A DNA stretch of 64,000 nucleotides from PALSA-129 sp963842505 (lineage in GTDB: Bacteria > Acidobacteriota > Terriglobia > Bryobacterales > Bryobacteraceae), in NCBI GenBank assembly GCA_963842505.1, contig CAWJGZ010000001.1, positions 682,001-746,000 of the forward strand, read 5' to 3'. Made by a program: the position numbers and the translations under genes. The notes beneath the pieces were generated by a model, which was not told the DNA's origin, did no database searches, and worked only from the letters and a program-made list of their open reading frames with translations. This document shows positions 31,656 through 39,976 of this stretch, one piece after another (position 1 is the stretch's first letter; each line of letters begins with the position of its first letter).

Positions 31656-33530
31656 TTAATGCGGCTCGGTGAGCGCGGCGGCCGGGACGGGGATCGAGAG
31701 CTCGGCAGTGGTGTGCTGGGGCGCGAAGGATAAGTGCAGGCCGGAAGCGGAGCCGTAGCAGATCTCCAGGCGGCGGCGTACATTTTGCAAGCCGACGCTG
31801 GCGCCGGGCGTATCGGCGACGCCGGTGGGAGTCGCGGGCGCGGCGCTGTTCTCCACGGTGACGCGTAGATCGCCGTGCTGGACGGTGGCGCGGATGCGGA
31901 TAAAGCCAGGGTCCGTGCGCTGCGCCAGACCATGCTTGATGGCGTTCTCAACCAGGGGCTGAATCGAGAGCACGGGGATGACCACCGGCAGGGCGGCATC
32001 CTCGACATGAATGTCCACCGAGAGGCGGTCGCCGAGGCGGGTCTGTTCGACTTCGAGATACGCGCGCACGATCGCGATTTCCTCGGCGAGGGGGACAAGG
32101 GTCTTGTCGGTCTGGAGGAAGTAGCGGAAGATATCCGCCAGGTTCAGGACCATGCGGCGCGCGGCGGTGGATTCGCGGGGGATGGTGCCGTAGAGCGTGT
32201 TGAGAGCGTTGAACAGGAAGTGGGGATTCATCTGCGATTGCAGAGCGCGCAACTCGGCCTGGCTCACCAGGCGGTTCATTTCCTGGCGGCGCAAGGACTC
32301 GATCTGTTCGGAGATTTCGGCGGCGGCGATGGCCAGGGTGTCCAGATCCTCACCCAGATAGCGCTGTCCGCCCTGGCGGCGGCCCAGGAGGATGAGCTTG
32401 GCATTGCCTTGTCCCAACCGCACGGGGACGACGGCTTCGGCCCAATTCCATGGCGCCGCGGAACTGACGGCCGGAAGGCTGGCAGCGGCTGCGGGGGCAA
32501 GCAGAGCGACGGCAGAATCGGCTTCGGACTGGCCGATGGCGGCGAAGTCCTTGGTCTTGACGGCGGCGGCCATGGTGCGAACGGCCCAATCGAGGTATTG
32601 CTCCTCGCTCGAGAAAGGCGGTGGATCCTTGAGGCGCGCGGCGAGGTGCGAGACAGCGTCCTGGCGAAACACGGCGTGGGTGAGCCAGGCCTGCACGCGA
32701 TTGCGCAGCCAGGCGAAGAAGATCAGGAAGAGGCAGACGCTGATGAGCAGCAAGGCTTCGGGGAGCGGCGCGGGCGAGACGCGTTCCACCAGCACCAGGC
32801 GGAAGGCAGCCTCAATCACCAGCCAGGTGAGCACGCCAGCCAGCAGCGCGTTGGCCAGAAAACGCACGAAGGCGTCCAGCAGGACGAAGCGGTAATCCTG
32901 CAAGAGCACAAACAAAGCTAGCGGAATGCCGGCGTGGTGGACGATGAGCTCGCTCGACCAAGCCTGGCTCGCGTGCCCCGATCCGAAGTGGACGAAAGAG
33001 GTGGCAAACAGCGCCAGACACATGGAAGCCGCAATGCGGGCGCCGCCCGGCCGCCGGTGGCCGCCACGGGGGAACGCGGTATCGGCCACCGCCACCGCGG
33101 TGAGCAGCAGGAAACCGATGGTAATGAGCAGCAGCGCGGCCTGGTGGAGAGCCGGGCCGTTGCCGCGAATCTCCCAGAAGTGCATGCCGACGGCGACGGC
33201 GCTGAGCGCATAGCCACAAGCGACCAGCACCGGGCGGGTATCTTTCACCGAGACGTGCAGCAGCACCGCGGGCAGCAGGCTGAGCACTGAGAAGCTGACG
33301 GCTACCACTAAGTTGAGGGCCAGAGGCGGAAGCTTGGGGCAGATCAAGACAACCAGCGAACCCAGGTTCCAGACAAGCGAGAGACCACCGGCCAGGCCGG
33401 AAAGATAGCGGCCGCGCGGACCGGACCATCCACGCCCGCTGAACAGCAGAAAGAGAAAAGTGGCGAAGATCAGCGCACCGGCGGCGTGGCCCAGAATGTT
33501 GATGAGCAGCGGCTGGTCGAGTCCGAGCAT
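31656..33530 (-). CDS. LytS/YehU-type sensor histidine kinase
   Basis: A 624-residue membrane kinase. The N-terminal half has about eight hydrophobic helices (1-290), followed by a GAF-like region (about 300-400). The HisKA_5TM/His_kinase domain has QSQMNPHFLFNALNTLYG (phospho-His about 436) and the N-box QPLVENAIKHG (about 525), then SVGLQNVRRRLEICYG. Such kinases pair with LytTR response regulators; the only one in the window is at 42835-43605, 9 kb away. The signal is unknown. Confidence 0.92.
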   Translation of the reverse strand: MLGLDQPLLINILGHAAGALIFATFLFLLFSGRGWSGPRGRYLSGLAGGLSLVWNLGSLVVLICPKLPPLALNLVVAVSFSVLSLLPAVLLHVSVKDTRPVLVACGYALSAVAVGMHFWEIRGNGPALHQAALLLITIGFLLLTAVAVADTAFPRGGHRRPGGARIAASMCLALFATSFVHFGSGHASQAWSSELIVHHAGIPLALFVLLQDYRFVLLDAFVRFLANALLAGVLTWLVIEAAFRLVLVERVSPAPLPEALLLISVCLFLIFFAWLRNRVQAWLTHAVFRQDAVSHLAARLKDPPPFSSEEQYLDWAVRTMAAAVKTKDFAAIGQSEADSAVALLAPAAAASLPAVSSAAPWNWAEAVVPVRLGQGNAKLILLGRRQGGQRYLGEDLDTLAIAAAEISEQIESLRRQEMNRLVSQAELRALQSQMNPHFLFNALNTLYGTIPRESTAARRMVLNLADIFRYFLQTDKTLVPLAEEIAIVRAYLEVEQTRLGDRLSVDIHVEDAALPVVIPVLSIQPLVENAIKHGLAQRTDPGFIRIRATVQHGDLRVTVENSAAPATPTGVADTPGASVGLQNVRRRLEICYGSASGLHLSFAPQHTTAELSIPVPAAALTEPH

Positions 33531-33685
33531 GGGTCAAAGCGCGGCGGCGCGTCTGGAGACCATTGTCGCGCTAAAACGGACCGTTTGCCGCACACGGCAG
33601 TAAAACGCCCGCTGGTTGACGGATGACGGCCAGTGGTGAGAAAAGCGTGGGCGCGGGTGAGGGCAGCGCGCATACTGGGCGAGTT

Positions 33686-34027
33686 ATGCGGAGGAAGAAT
33701 GGACTGCCGCGGATCAGCCGCGCCGCGGCCGTCCGGGTGGCGCTCAGCCTGGCGCTGGTTCTGGGCGCCAGTTGCCTGATTTTGCAATCGACCGTATGGC
33801 ACGACAAGGCGCCCGCGGAGGCCGACCAATACTATACGGAACTGCCGGGCGTGGATCTGAGCGGCCTCCAGCCGGCGGAAAAGGAAGCGCTGCTGAAGCG
33901 GCTGAATACGCAGCGTTGTCCCTGCGATTGCCTGCGGACGATTGCCAGTTGCCGCAACCGGCACAGCTCCTGCACGACGAGCCTGGCGATCGCGCGGCAG
34001 GCGGTGGAAGCTGCGAAAAAACGCTAG
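33686..34027 (+). CDS. Small membrane-anchored Cys-rich protein
   Basis: A 113-residue protein with one N-terminal membrane helix (about 15-33). A helical segment LSGLQPAEKEALLKRLNTQRCPCDC is followed by LRTIASCRNRHSSC and TSLAIARQAVEAA. The CPCxC...C...C pattern recurs in acidobacterial and deltaproteobacterial periplasmic proteins. Its function is unknown; metal or redox binding is possible. It converges on the P-type ATPase gene. Confidence 0.7.
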   Translation: MRRKNGLPRISRAAAVRVALSLALVLGASCLILQSTVWHDKAPAEADQYYTELPGVDLSGLQPAEKEALLKRLNTQRCPCDCLRTIASCRNRHSSCTTSLAIARQAVEAAKKR

Positions 34028-34071
34028 CTTCACCACGGGAGCACCTGCCGCATTGCCGGAGCCATCATCTC

Positions 34072-35976
34072 TTATGGCAGGCGCAGAGAGGCTCGGGGGA
34101 CCATGCGAGCGGAGTTCAGAATGAAAGTCATCTCCGAGCTGACGTGTATGACGGCCGCAAGTAGAGGGCTGAGGACGCCAGCGGCGGCAAGCGCGACACC
34201 CAGAGCGTCGACGGCAAGGGTGCCGGCAAAGTTGAACAGTATGATGCGGCGGCAGCGGCGGGCGATTTGCAGGAGGCCGGCGCAATCGAGGAGATCGTTG
34301 CCGAGCAGGAGAACGCTGGCGGTCTGGCGGGCCAGGTCAGTGCCGGAGCCCATGGCGATACCGACGGTCGCTTCGGCAAGCGCGGGCGCGTCGTTGATTC
34401 CATCGCCCACCATGGCTACGCGCTTGCCCGCATGAATGAGCTGTTGCACGCGGGCCAATTTTTGCTCGGGGAGCATCTCGGCCTCGAAATCGGGAACCGC
34501 CAACTGACGGGCTACCTTTTCGGCGACGGCGCGGCCGTCGCCGGTGAGGAGGAGCACGTGCAGGCCCATGGCGCGGAGGACAGAGACGGCCTCCACAGCC
34601 TCGGGACGGAGCATGTCTTCGACCAGGAGAGAGCCGACGAGAAGGCCGCGATAAGCCACCAGGACGCTGCCTGGAACGGCGGGTAGGGTCCGTAGTTGGA
34701 GGTCTAGCGATTCGATGGACCGCAGGAGCACAGCGTTGCCCACCAGGAGTTCACCGCCGTTCCAGGTGCAACGGACGCCCTGGCCGGGGAGATATTCGAA
34801 AGTTTCCGGCTCGCGCAGCGTCAGGTCGAGCTGGGCGGCTTTCTTGAGGACGGCCTTGGCCAGCGGATGTTCCGAAGGGCGCTCGGCAATCGCGGCCAGT
34901 TCGAGCACGCGCTGGCGCTCCACACCAGGACAGGGAGTGATCTCGACGACGTAGGGTTCGCCAAAGGTGAGGGTGCCGGTCTTGTCAAGGATCACCGTAT
35001 CGACGGCGCCAAGGGCTTCCATATAGCGGCCGCCTTTGACGATGGCGCCGGAACGGGCGGCCCGGCCGATGGCGCCCAGGAGCGCCAGCGGCGTTCCAGC
35101 CGCGATGCCACAGGCGCCGGCCACAATGATTACGGCGATGGCGGAGCGGATATTGTGAGTGATGGCAAGGGTAAGAACCGCGGCAGCCAGCGCGAAGTAG
35201 ACTAGCCATGCGGAGAGGCGGTCGGCCAGTTTCTGGACGGGGGCGCGCGACTTTTCGGCCTTCTCCACGGCATCGACGACGCGGCCGAAGACCGTGTCCA
35301 GGCCGAGCCGCTCGGTGCGGACATCGAGCGTGCCGGCGTGATTGGTTGTGCCGGCAAACACGGTGGCGCCTGGCAGTTTATCGACCAGGATGGATTCACC
35401 CGTGATGCTGGACTGATCCACCATGGAGCGGCCGGACAAGACCACGCCGTCGACCGGGATTTCGGCAGCGGGCCGGATGACAACTACGTCGCCGGGGCAA
35501 AGCTGGGAGGTGGACACCTCTTCCACGTCGTAGCCGCGCCGGCGCCATGCGATTTTGGGAAGCAGATCGAGCAGGTTCTGGATGGCCCGGCGGCCACGGC
35601 TGACGGTGAGGTCTTCGAGCATTTCCGCACCGAGGACGAAGAAGAGAATGAAGAGCGCGGTGGAGAACTCTTTGATGGCCAGGGCCGCGGTGAGCGCGAG
35701 GGTCATGGAGAGTTCCATGGTCATGCGGCGGGCTGCCATATTGTCCACGGCTTCGCGGAAGACGGGATAGCCTCCAACAAAGGCCGCCGCGAGGGACAGC
35801 GGCTCGATGCCGTTGAAGCGAGGTGAAACGCCGGTCCAACTGGCAGCGGCGGCGACGCCGACCAGCGCGAAACGGACCAAATCCGCTACGCCGACTGGAT
35901 GGCGCTCGACCGAAGCCCCGTTCTCCGCGGAGGCTGATTGCGGGGCTTCCGTGATGGATTTTGCAGCAACAGCCAT
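34072..35976 (-). CDS. Cation-translocating P-type ATPase with atypical metal motif
   Basis: A 634-residue heavy-metal-type pump. It has the TGES loop (SSITGES), DKTGTLTFG phosphorylation site, SEHPLAKA (the P1B HP motif) and VGDGINDAPALAEA. There is no N-terminal metal-binding domain. The transmembrane metal motif, usually CPC, SPC or APC followed by ALA.ATP, reads GACGIAAGTPLAL, leaving a single Cys. Substrate therefore cannot be guessed. The ATG at 35976 is preferred; a GTG at 36027 would add 17 residues. Confidence 0.9.
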   Translation of the reverse strand: MAVAAKSITEAPQSASAENGASVERHPVGVADLVRFALVGVAAAASWTGVSPRFNGIEPLSLAAAFVGGYPVFREAVDNMAARRMTMELSMTLALTAALAIKEFSTALFILFFVLGAEMLEDLTVSRGRRAIQNLLDLLPKIAWRRRGYDVEEVSTSQLCPGDVVVIRPAAEIPVDGVVLSGRSMVDQSSITGESILVDKLPGATVFAGTTNHAGTLDVRTERLGLDTVFGRVVDAVEKAEKSRAPVQKLADRLSAWLVYFALAAAVLTLAITHNIRSAIAVIIVAGACGIAAGTPLALLGAIGRAARSGAIVKGGRYMEALGAVDTVILDKTGTLTFGEPYVVEITPCPGVERQRVLELAAIAERPSEHPLAKAVLKKAAQLDLTLREPETFEYLPGQGVRCTWNGGELLVGNAVLLRSIESLDLQLRTLPAVPGSVLVAYRGLLVGSLLVEDMLRPEAVEAVSVLRAMGLHVLLLTGDGRAVAEKVARQLAVPDFEAEMLPEQKLARVQQLIHAGKRVAMVGDGINDAPALAEATVGIAMGSGTDLARQTASVLLLGNDLLDCAGLLQIARRCRRIILFNFAGTLAVDALGVALAAAGVLSPLLAAVIHVSSEMTFILNSARMVPRASLRLP

Positions 35977-36116
35977 GGTGATCGCGATTATCGGGCAATC
36001 GCCGCGGGACCGCACGAAAAAACTCACGGGCGGGCGCAGGCTGGATGCGAGCGGTCAGAACTGGCGGAATGCGGAATGGCTGGCCGGCGCACGGGACGGC
36101 GTTGCGACAGCGGCCA

Positions 36117-36220
36117 ACTGAGCCCGCGAGTGCCGGTTTTCAGCCTGCTCCGGGCAGATTTCAGCCCGCTTGTCAGAAATGACTTTGGCGGCTGGCGCCT
36201 AGCTTCCGATACTGGATGTC
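36117..36220 (+). promoter_or_regulatory. 21 bp-phased repeat array and promoter of the first Oar-like receptor
   Basis: AGCC(C/T)GC occurs at 36121, 36142 and 36163, exactly 21 bp apart. CCCGCT-type cores lie 85, 64 and 43 bp before GATACT (36208-36213), which is 7 nt from the ATG. Direct repeats one to two helical turns apart are typical of LytTR regulators. Confidence 0.65.
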
Positions 36221-38974
36221 ATGAAGAAAACTCTCGCTTTCTGTGTTTCTCTTGGGGTGTGTTTCGGTACGTTGAGCTATGCGCAATCCAGCGGCAACTC
36301 CGGAACCGTGCGAGGTTCGGTTCTGGATCAATCCGGAGCAGTGATCGTGGGCGCCGCGGTGCAGATTCAGAATCCGGTGTCGCACTACTTCCGGGCGGTG
36401 GTGAGCGACAGCCAGGGAAAATTTCAGTTCGACAACATCCCGTACAACAACTATCACGTCACGGCCGTCTCCCCAAAGTTCCGGCCGTCCGAGCAAGACG
36501 TGGACGTGCGAACCCCGATACCCGTGGACGTCAAGTTCAGCATGGCGATCGGCACTTCCAACACAACCGTGGAAGTCACAGCCGATGCAAAAGACTTGAT
36601 TGAAGTCGAGCCTGTGTCGCACACGGACGTGGATCGCGGACTGTTCGATACACTGCCGCTGGAGAGTCAATCCTCGTCGCTGAGTTCGCTGGTGACCCTA
36701 TCGGTGCCGGGAATCGCGGCGGATTCAAACGGTCTGTTTCACGGCATGGGCGATCACGCGGAGAATTCGTTTTCGGTGGACGGCCAGAAAATCACGGACC
36801 AGCAGAGCAAGGTTTTCTCGAACCAGATTCCCATGGACTCGGTGCAGTCGATGGAGGTGATCCAAGGCGCGCCTCCGGCCGAATACGGCGACAAGACCAG
36901 CGTGGTGATTGTGGTGACCACGCGCTCGGGTTTGGGCCAGACGCAGCCGCACGGGGAAGTAACGGGCACGTTCGGCAGTTTTGCCTCGGCCGGAGGCGGG
37001 TTCAACCTGGCGACCGGCGGAAAGTCCTTCGGGAACTTCATTTCCGCAAACGGAATGGATACCAGCCGATTTCTGGACGGACCGGAATTCACCGTGATGC
37101 ACGACCATGGCAACCAGCAGAACGTGTTCGACCGGATCGACTTGAAGCCTTCCGAACCGGATACCATCAGTTTGAATCTGGGGTTTACGCGGTCCTGGTT
37201 CCAGACTCCCAATTCGTTTGACGGGCAAAACGCCACGGCCTGGTCGGGCGTGGTGGTGGACAACAACGGCCTCGGCCCTGACGGCCAAGTGGTGGGCCCC
37301 ATGGATCAGCGCTCGAAAATCCGGACGTTCAACCTCTCGGGAACCTGGACGCATTTGATCAATACCCACACGGTGCTGACGGTGGGCGGCTTCGTGCGTC
37401 AGGATCAATACAATTACTACCCCAGCAGGAACCCCTTTTCCGATCTGACACCGGATCTGCAGGACGAAAGCGTGGGCCAGAACCGTTCGCTGACTAACAC
37501 CGGAGGGCACGCGGATCTGTCATACGTGAGCGGCGTTCACAACATGAAGATGGGAATCCAGTACGACCGCACGTTCCTGACCGAGAACGACACATTCGGA
37601 ATCGTCAATCCCACGCTCAACCCGGTTTGCTTCAATCCGGACGGGAGCCCTTACACCAGCGCGTTGATCACGGATCCGGCGCAATGCACCGGGCAGCTTT
37701 CACCGAATCCCGGATTCAATCCGTTGCTCGGCTGCTATGACCTGACCAGGACCGCAACCTTACCCGGCTCCGACGGTTGCCCGGCATCGCACAGCGGCCC
37801 GTACACCTTTAACGCCACGGGGGACATCCGGGAGCTGGCGCTCTTCTACCAGGACAGCATTACGGTGAAGAATTGGAACTTCAACCTGGGAGTGCGGCTG
37901 GATTCCTACAATGGCATCTCGCAGTCAAACATGCTGGAGCCGCGCCTGGGCGTGGCATACAACGTCAAATCGACCAACACGGTGATACGGGCCTCCTATG
38001 CCCGCGCGATGGAAACACCGTTCAACGAGAACCTGGTTCTTTCGAGCCTGGGATGCAACGACCCGGTGGTGAACGCGATCATGTCGACTGTGGGGGCCTG
38101 CAATGCGGTGCCGCTGGTTCCGGGACGGCGCAATGAGTTCCACGCGGGGGTGCAGCAGGCTTTTGGACGGTACCTGGTGGTGGACGGGGAATACATGTGG
38201 AAGTACACCCATCGGGCGTATGACTTCAGTGTGTTCGGCAGCACGCCGCTCACGTTTCCGATCGAGTGGAACAACTCGAAAATCCCGGGGTTTGCGATTC
38301 GCGCCAGCGTGCCGAACTATCACGGTTTTTCGGCCTTCGTGGTGATGTCGAGCGTAGCGGCGCGGTTCTTCACGCCGCAGGTGGCCGGGATTGGCGCCAC
38401 GCCGGGCGGCAACACGGTATTCCGCATCGATCACGATGAAGTATTCAACCAGACCACGCACTTGCAATACCAGCCTTGGAAGAAGGGGCCGTGGTTCGGC
38501 TTCAACTGGCGGTACGATAGCGGCCTGGTGGCCGGGCCGGTGCCGTGCGCGGGAGGCAACTGCAACAACGGGCCGAATGGAACGGATACCATTGTGGACG
38601 TTTCGAACCTGTCGCCCGATCAGCAGTACCAGGCCGGTCTGTTCTGCGGCAGCATGCACGCCACGCCTACCACTCCCATCAGCGCGACGGGACTGTGCCC
38701 GGCGGCACAGTACGGGTCGACCTTGCTCCAGATACCCGCGGCGGGAACGGAAAACGACGACCACAACCCTCCGCGTGTCGCTCCGCGCAACCTGTTCGAT
38801 GTCGCGGTGGGCGACGACAACCTTTTCAATGGCGAGCGGAAGAAGGTCAGCCTACGCCTGGCGGTGGTGAACGTGACCAACAAAACGGCGCTGTACAATT
38901 TTCTTTCCACCTTCAGCGGCACGCACTACGTGACGCCGCGCGCGCTAACGGTGACCGTCGGGTTCCACTTCTAG
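36221..38974 (+). CDS. Oar-like TonB-dependent receptor (paralog 1)
   Basis: A 917-residue outer-membrane protein. A signal peptide (about 1-22, ending SYAQ) is followed by a carboxypeptidase-like regulatory beta domain (about 24-110, GTVRGSVLDQSGAVIVGAAV), the plug (about 120-240, with FSVDGQKITDQQSKVF and GAPPAEYGDKTSVVIVVTTRSG) and a large barrel ending in aromatic FHF. It is nearly identical over long stretches, also in DNA, to the gene at 43936. It probably imports or binds a large organic substrate; the ligand is unknown. Confidence 0.92.
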   Translation: MKKTLAFCVSLGVCFGTLSYAQSSGNSGTVRGSVLDQSGAVIVGAAVQIQNPVSHYFRAVVSDSQGKFQFDNIPYNNYHVTAVSPKFRPSEQDVDVRTPIPVDVKFSMAIGTSNTTVEVTADAKDLIEVEPVSHTDVDRGLFDTLPLESQSSSLSSLVTLSVPGIAADSNGLFHGMGDHAENSFSVDGQKITDQQSKVFSNQIPMDSVQSMEVIQGAPPAEYGDKTSVVIVVTTRSGLGQTQPHGEVTGTFGSFASAGGGFNLATGGKSFGNFISANGMDTSRFLDGPEFTVMHDHGNQQNVFDRIDLKPSEPDTISLNLGFTRSWFQTPNSFDGQNATAWSGVVVDNNGLGPDGQVVGPMDQRSKIRTFNLSGTWTHLINTHTVLTVGGFVRQDQYNYYPSRNPFSDLTPDLQDESVGQNRSLTNTGGHADLSYVSGVHNMKMGIQYDRTFLTENDTFGIVNPTLNPVCFNPDGSPYTSALITDPAQCTGQLSPNPGFNPLLGCYDLTRTATLPGSDGCPASHSGPYTFNATGDIRELALFYQDSITVKNWNFNLGVRLDSYNGISQSNMLEPRLGVAYNVKSTNTVIRASYARAMETPFNENLVLSSLGCNDPVVNAIMSTVGACNAVPLVPGRRNEFHAGVQQAFGRYLVVDGEYMWKYTHRAYDFSVFGSTPLTFPIEWNNSKIPGFAIRASVPNYHGFSAFVVMSSVAARFFTPQVAGIGATPGGNTVFRIDHDEVFNQTTHLQYQPWKKGPWFGFNWRYDSGLVAGPVPCAGGNCNNGPNGTDTIVDVSNLSPDQQYQAGLFCGSMHATPTTPISATGLCPAAQYGSTLLQIPAAGTENDDHNPPRVAPRNLFDVAVGDDNLFNGERKKVSLRLAVVNVTNKTALYNFLSTFSGTHYVTPRALTVTVGFHF

Positions 38975-39066
38975 GCGCAAGCCACAAATAGGCCAGGCAG
39001 GCGGCAGTAACAGTAGTTAATTGAGACCGCCGGAAGTAATCGCCCGTGTCCCGAGCTTCTGTTCAT

Positions 39067-39092
39067 AACACCTATTGCCTCCAACAGGTGTT
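39067..39092 (-). terminator. Hairpin at the stop of the small barrel-protein gene
   Basis: AACACCT/AGGTGTT with inner TTG/CAA, one mismatch and a GAGG loop. It includes the TAA and lacks a T tract, so a terminator role is only possible. Confidence 0.35.
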
Positions 39093-39843
39093 AGCGAATC
39101 GAAATCAGGAGGCCGATGCTGACGCCTATCGCCTGGTCGTGGCTGCGCCCAAACGTGTAATCGTATGCCGGCTCGATATACCAGCCGAACCTGCGCGTTG
39201 GCGACGGCCAAAACATGAAGTCCAGTGCGATTTCGCCGGCCACTGAATTGGTGGTGATGCCGTTCTCCCTGATGTGAATCCACTCGGGCCCGACGCCGAA
39301 CATGAATTCTACTTTCTTGGAGAGGGTCCAGGGTTTTTTGAACAAAACATCCGTATCCCACTCTGTCGAGCGATGACTGAAGGTTGGTGTAACACCGAAC
39401 TCCAGTTCCAGCCAGTTCTCGATTGGCGTCACTTCCGCCGCCACGGTGGGGCTAAGAGTCCATCCGCCCCCGCGGAGATTGCGGGCGGGTTCGGCGCCCA
39501 ATTCGACGACTGCGGCCGCCTCCTTTTCTGGCGGTTGCGAGGCACCCGGCGAATCGGATCGAACCGGTGAATCGGCCGCTGCGACTTCGGCCCTCTCTTG
39601 TGGTTCCAGATCGTCCGCGGCGCGCATGCCGTTGCCGCCCGTTGATCCGGATTGTACTTCGGCCTGCTTGCCAACCCGTTGAACCTGAGCGACAGCCTGA
39701 CAAAGTTTCGAATTCTGCCGGTTGCAATCCAGGCCGGTCCTCGCGAGTTCGCCTAATTTAACAGACCCATTCTCTTGCGCACTTGCCGCATGACACGCTA
39801 CAAGCACGGCGATGCAGAGAGGCGCGACACACTTCCTCCTCAT
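39091..39843 (-). CDS. Outer-membrane beta-barrel-like protein
   Basis: A 250-residue protein with a signal peptide (CVAPLCIAVLVACHAASAQ). A Glu/Pro/Ala-rich spacer leads to a C-terminal set of amphipathic strands: TLSPTVAAEVTPIENWLELEFG, SKKVEFMFGVGPEWIHI and WYIEPAYDYTFGRSHDQAIG. Upstream and in the same frame there is another signal-peptide-like segment followed by AQDPLEIHVY (39844-39915 and beyond), which looks like the start of a related but lost protein. I place the start at the second signal peptide. Function unknown. Confidence 0.65.
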   Translation of the reverse strand: MRRKCVAPLCIAVLVACHAASAQENGSVKLGELARTGLDCNRQNSKLCQAVAQVQRVGKQAEVQSGSTGGNGMRAADDLEPQERAEVAAADSPVRSDSPGASQPPEKEAAAVVELGAEPARNLRGGGWTLSPTVAAEVTPIENWLELEFGVTPTFSHRSTEWDTDVLFKKPWTLSKKVEFMFGVGPEWIHIRENGITTNSVAGEIALDFMFWPSPTRRFGWYIEPAYDYTFGRSHDQAIGVSIGLLISIR

Positions 39844-39976
39844 ATAAACATGGATTTCCAATGGGTCCTGGGCGCGCGCGGGGCTTGCCGCGAGCATGCC
39901 GGCTGCGACGGCCATGAGTTTCGGCAACAAGAGGCACAGCGATACCGGCAGGAATCTGCGCGGCGATCGGGGCGCA

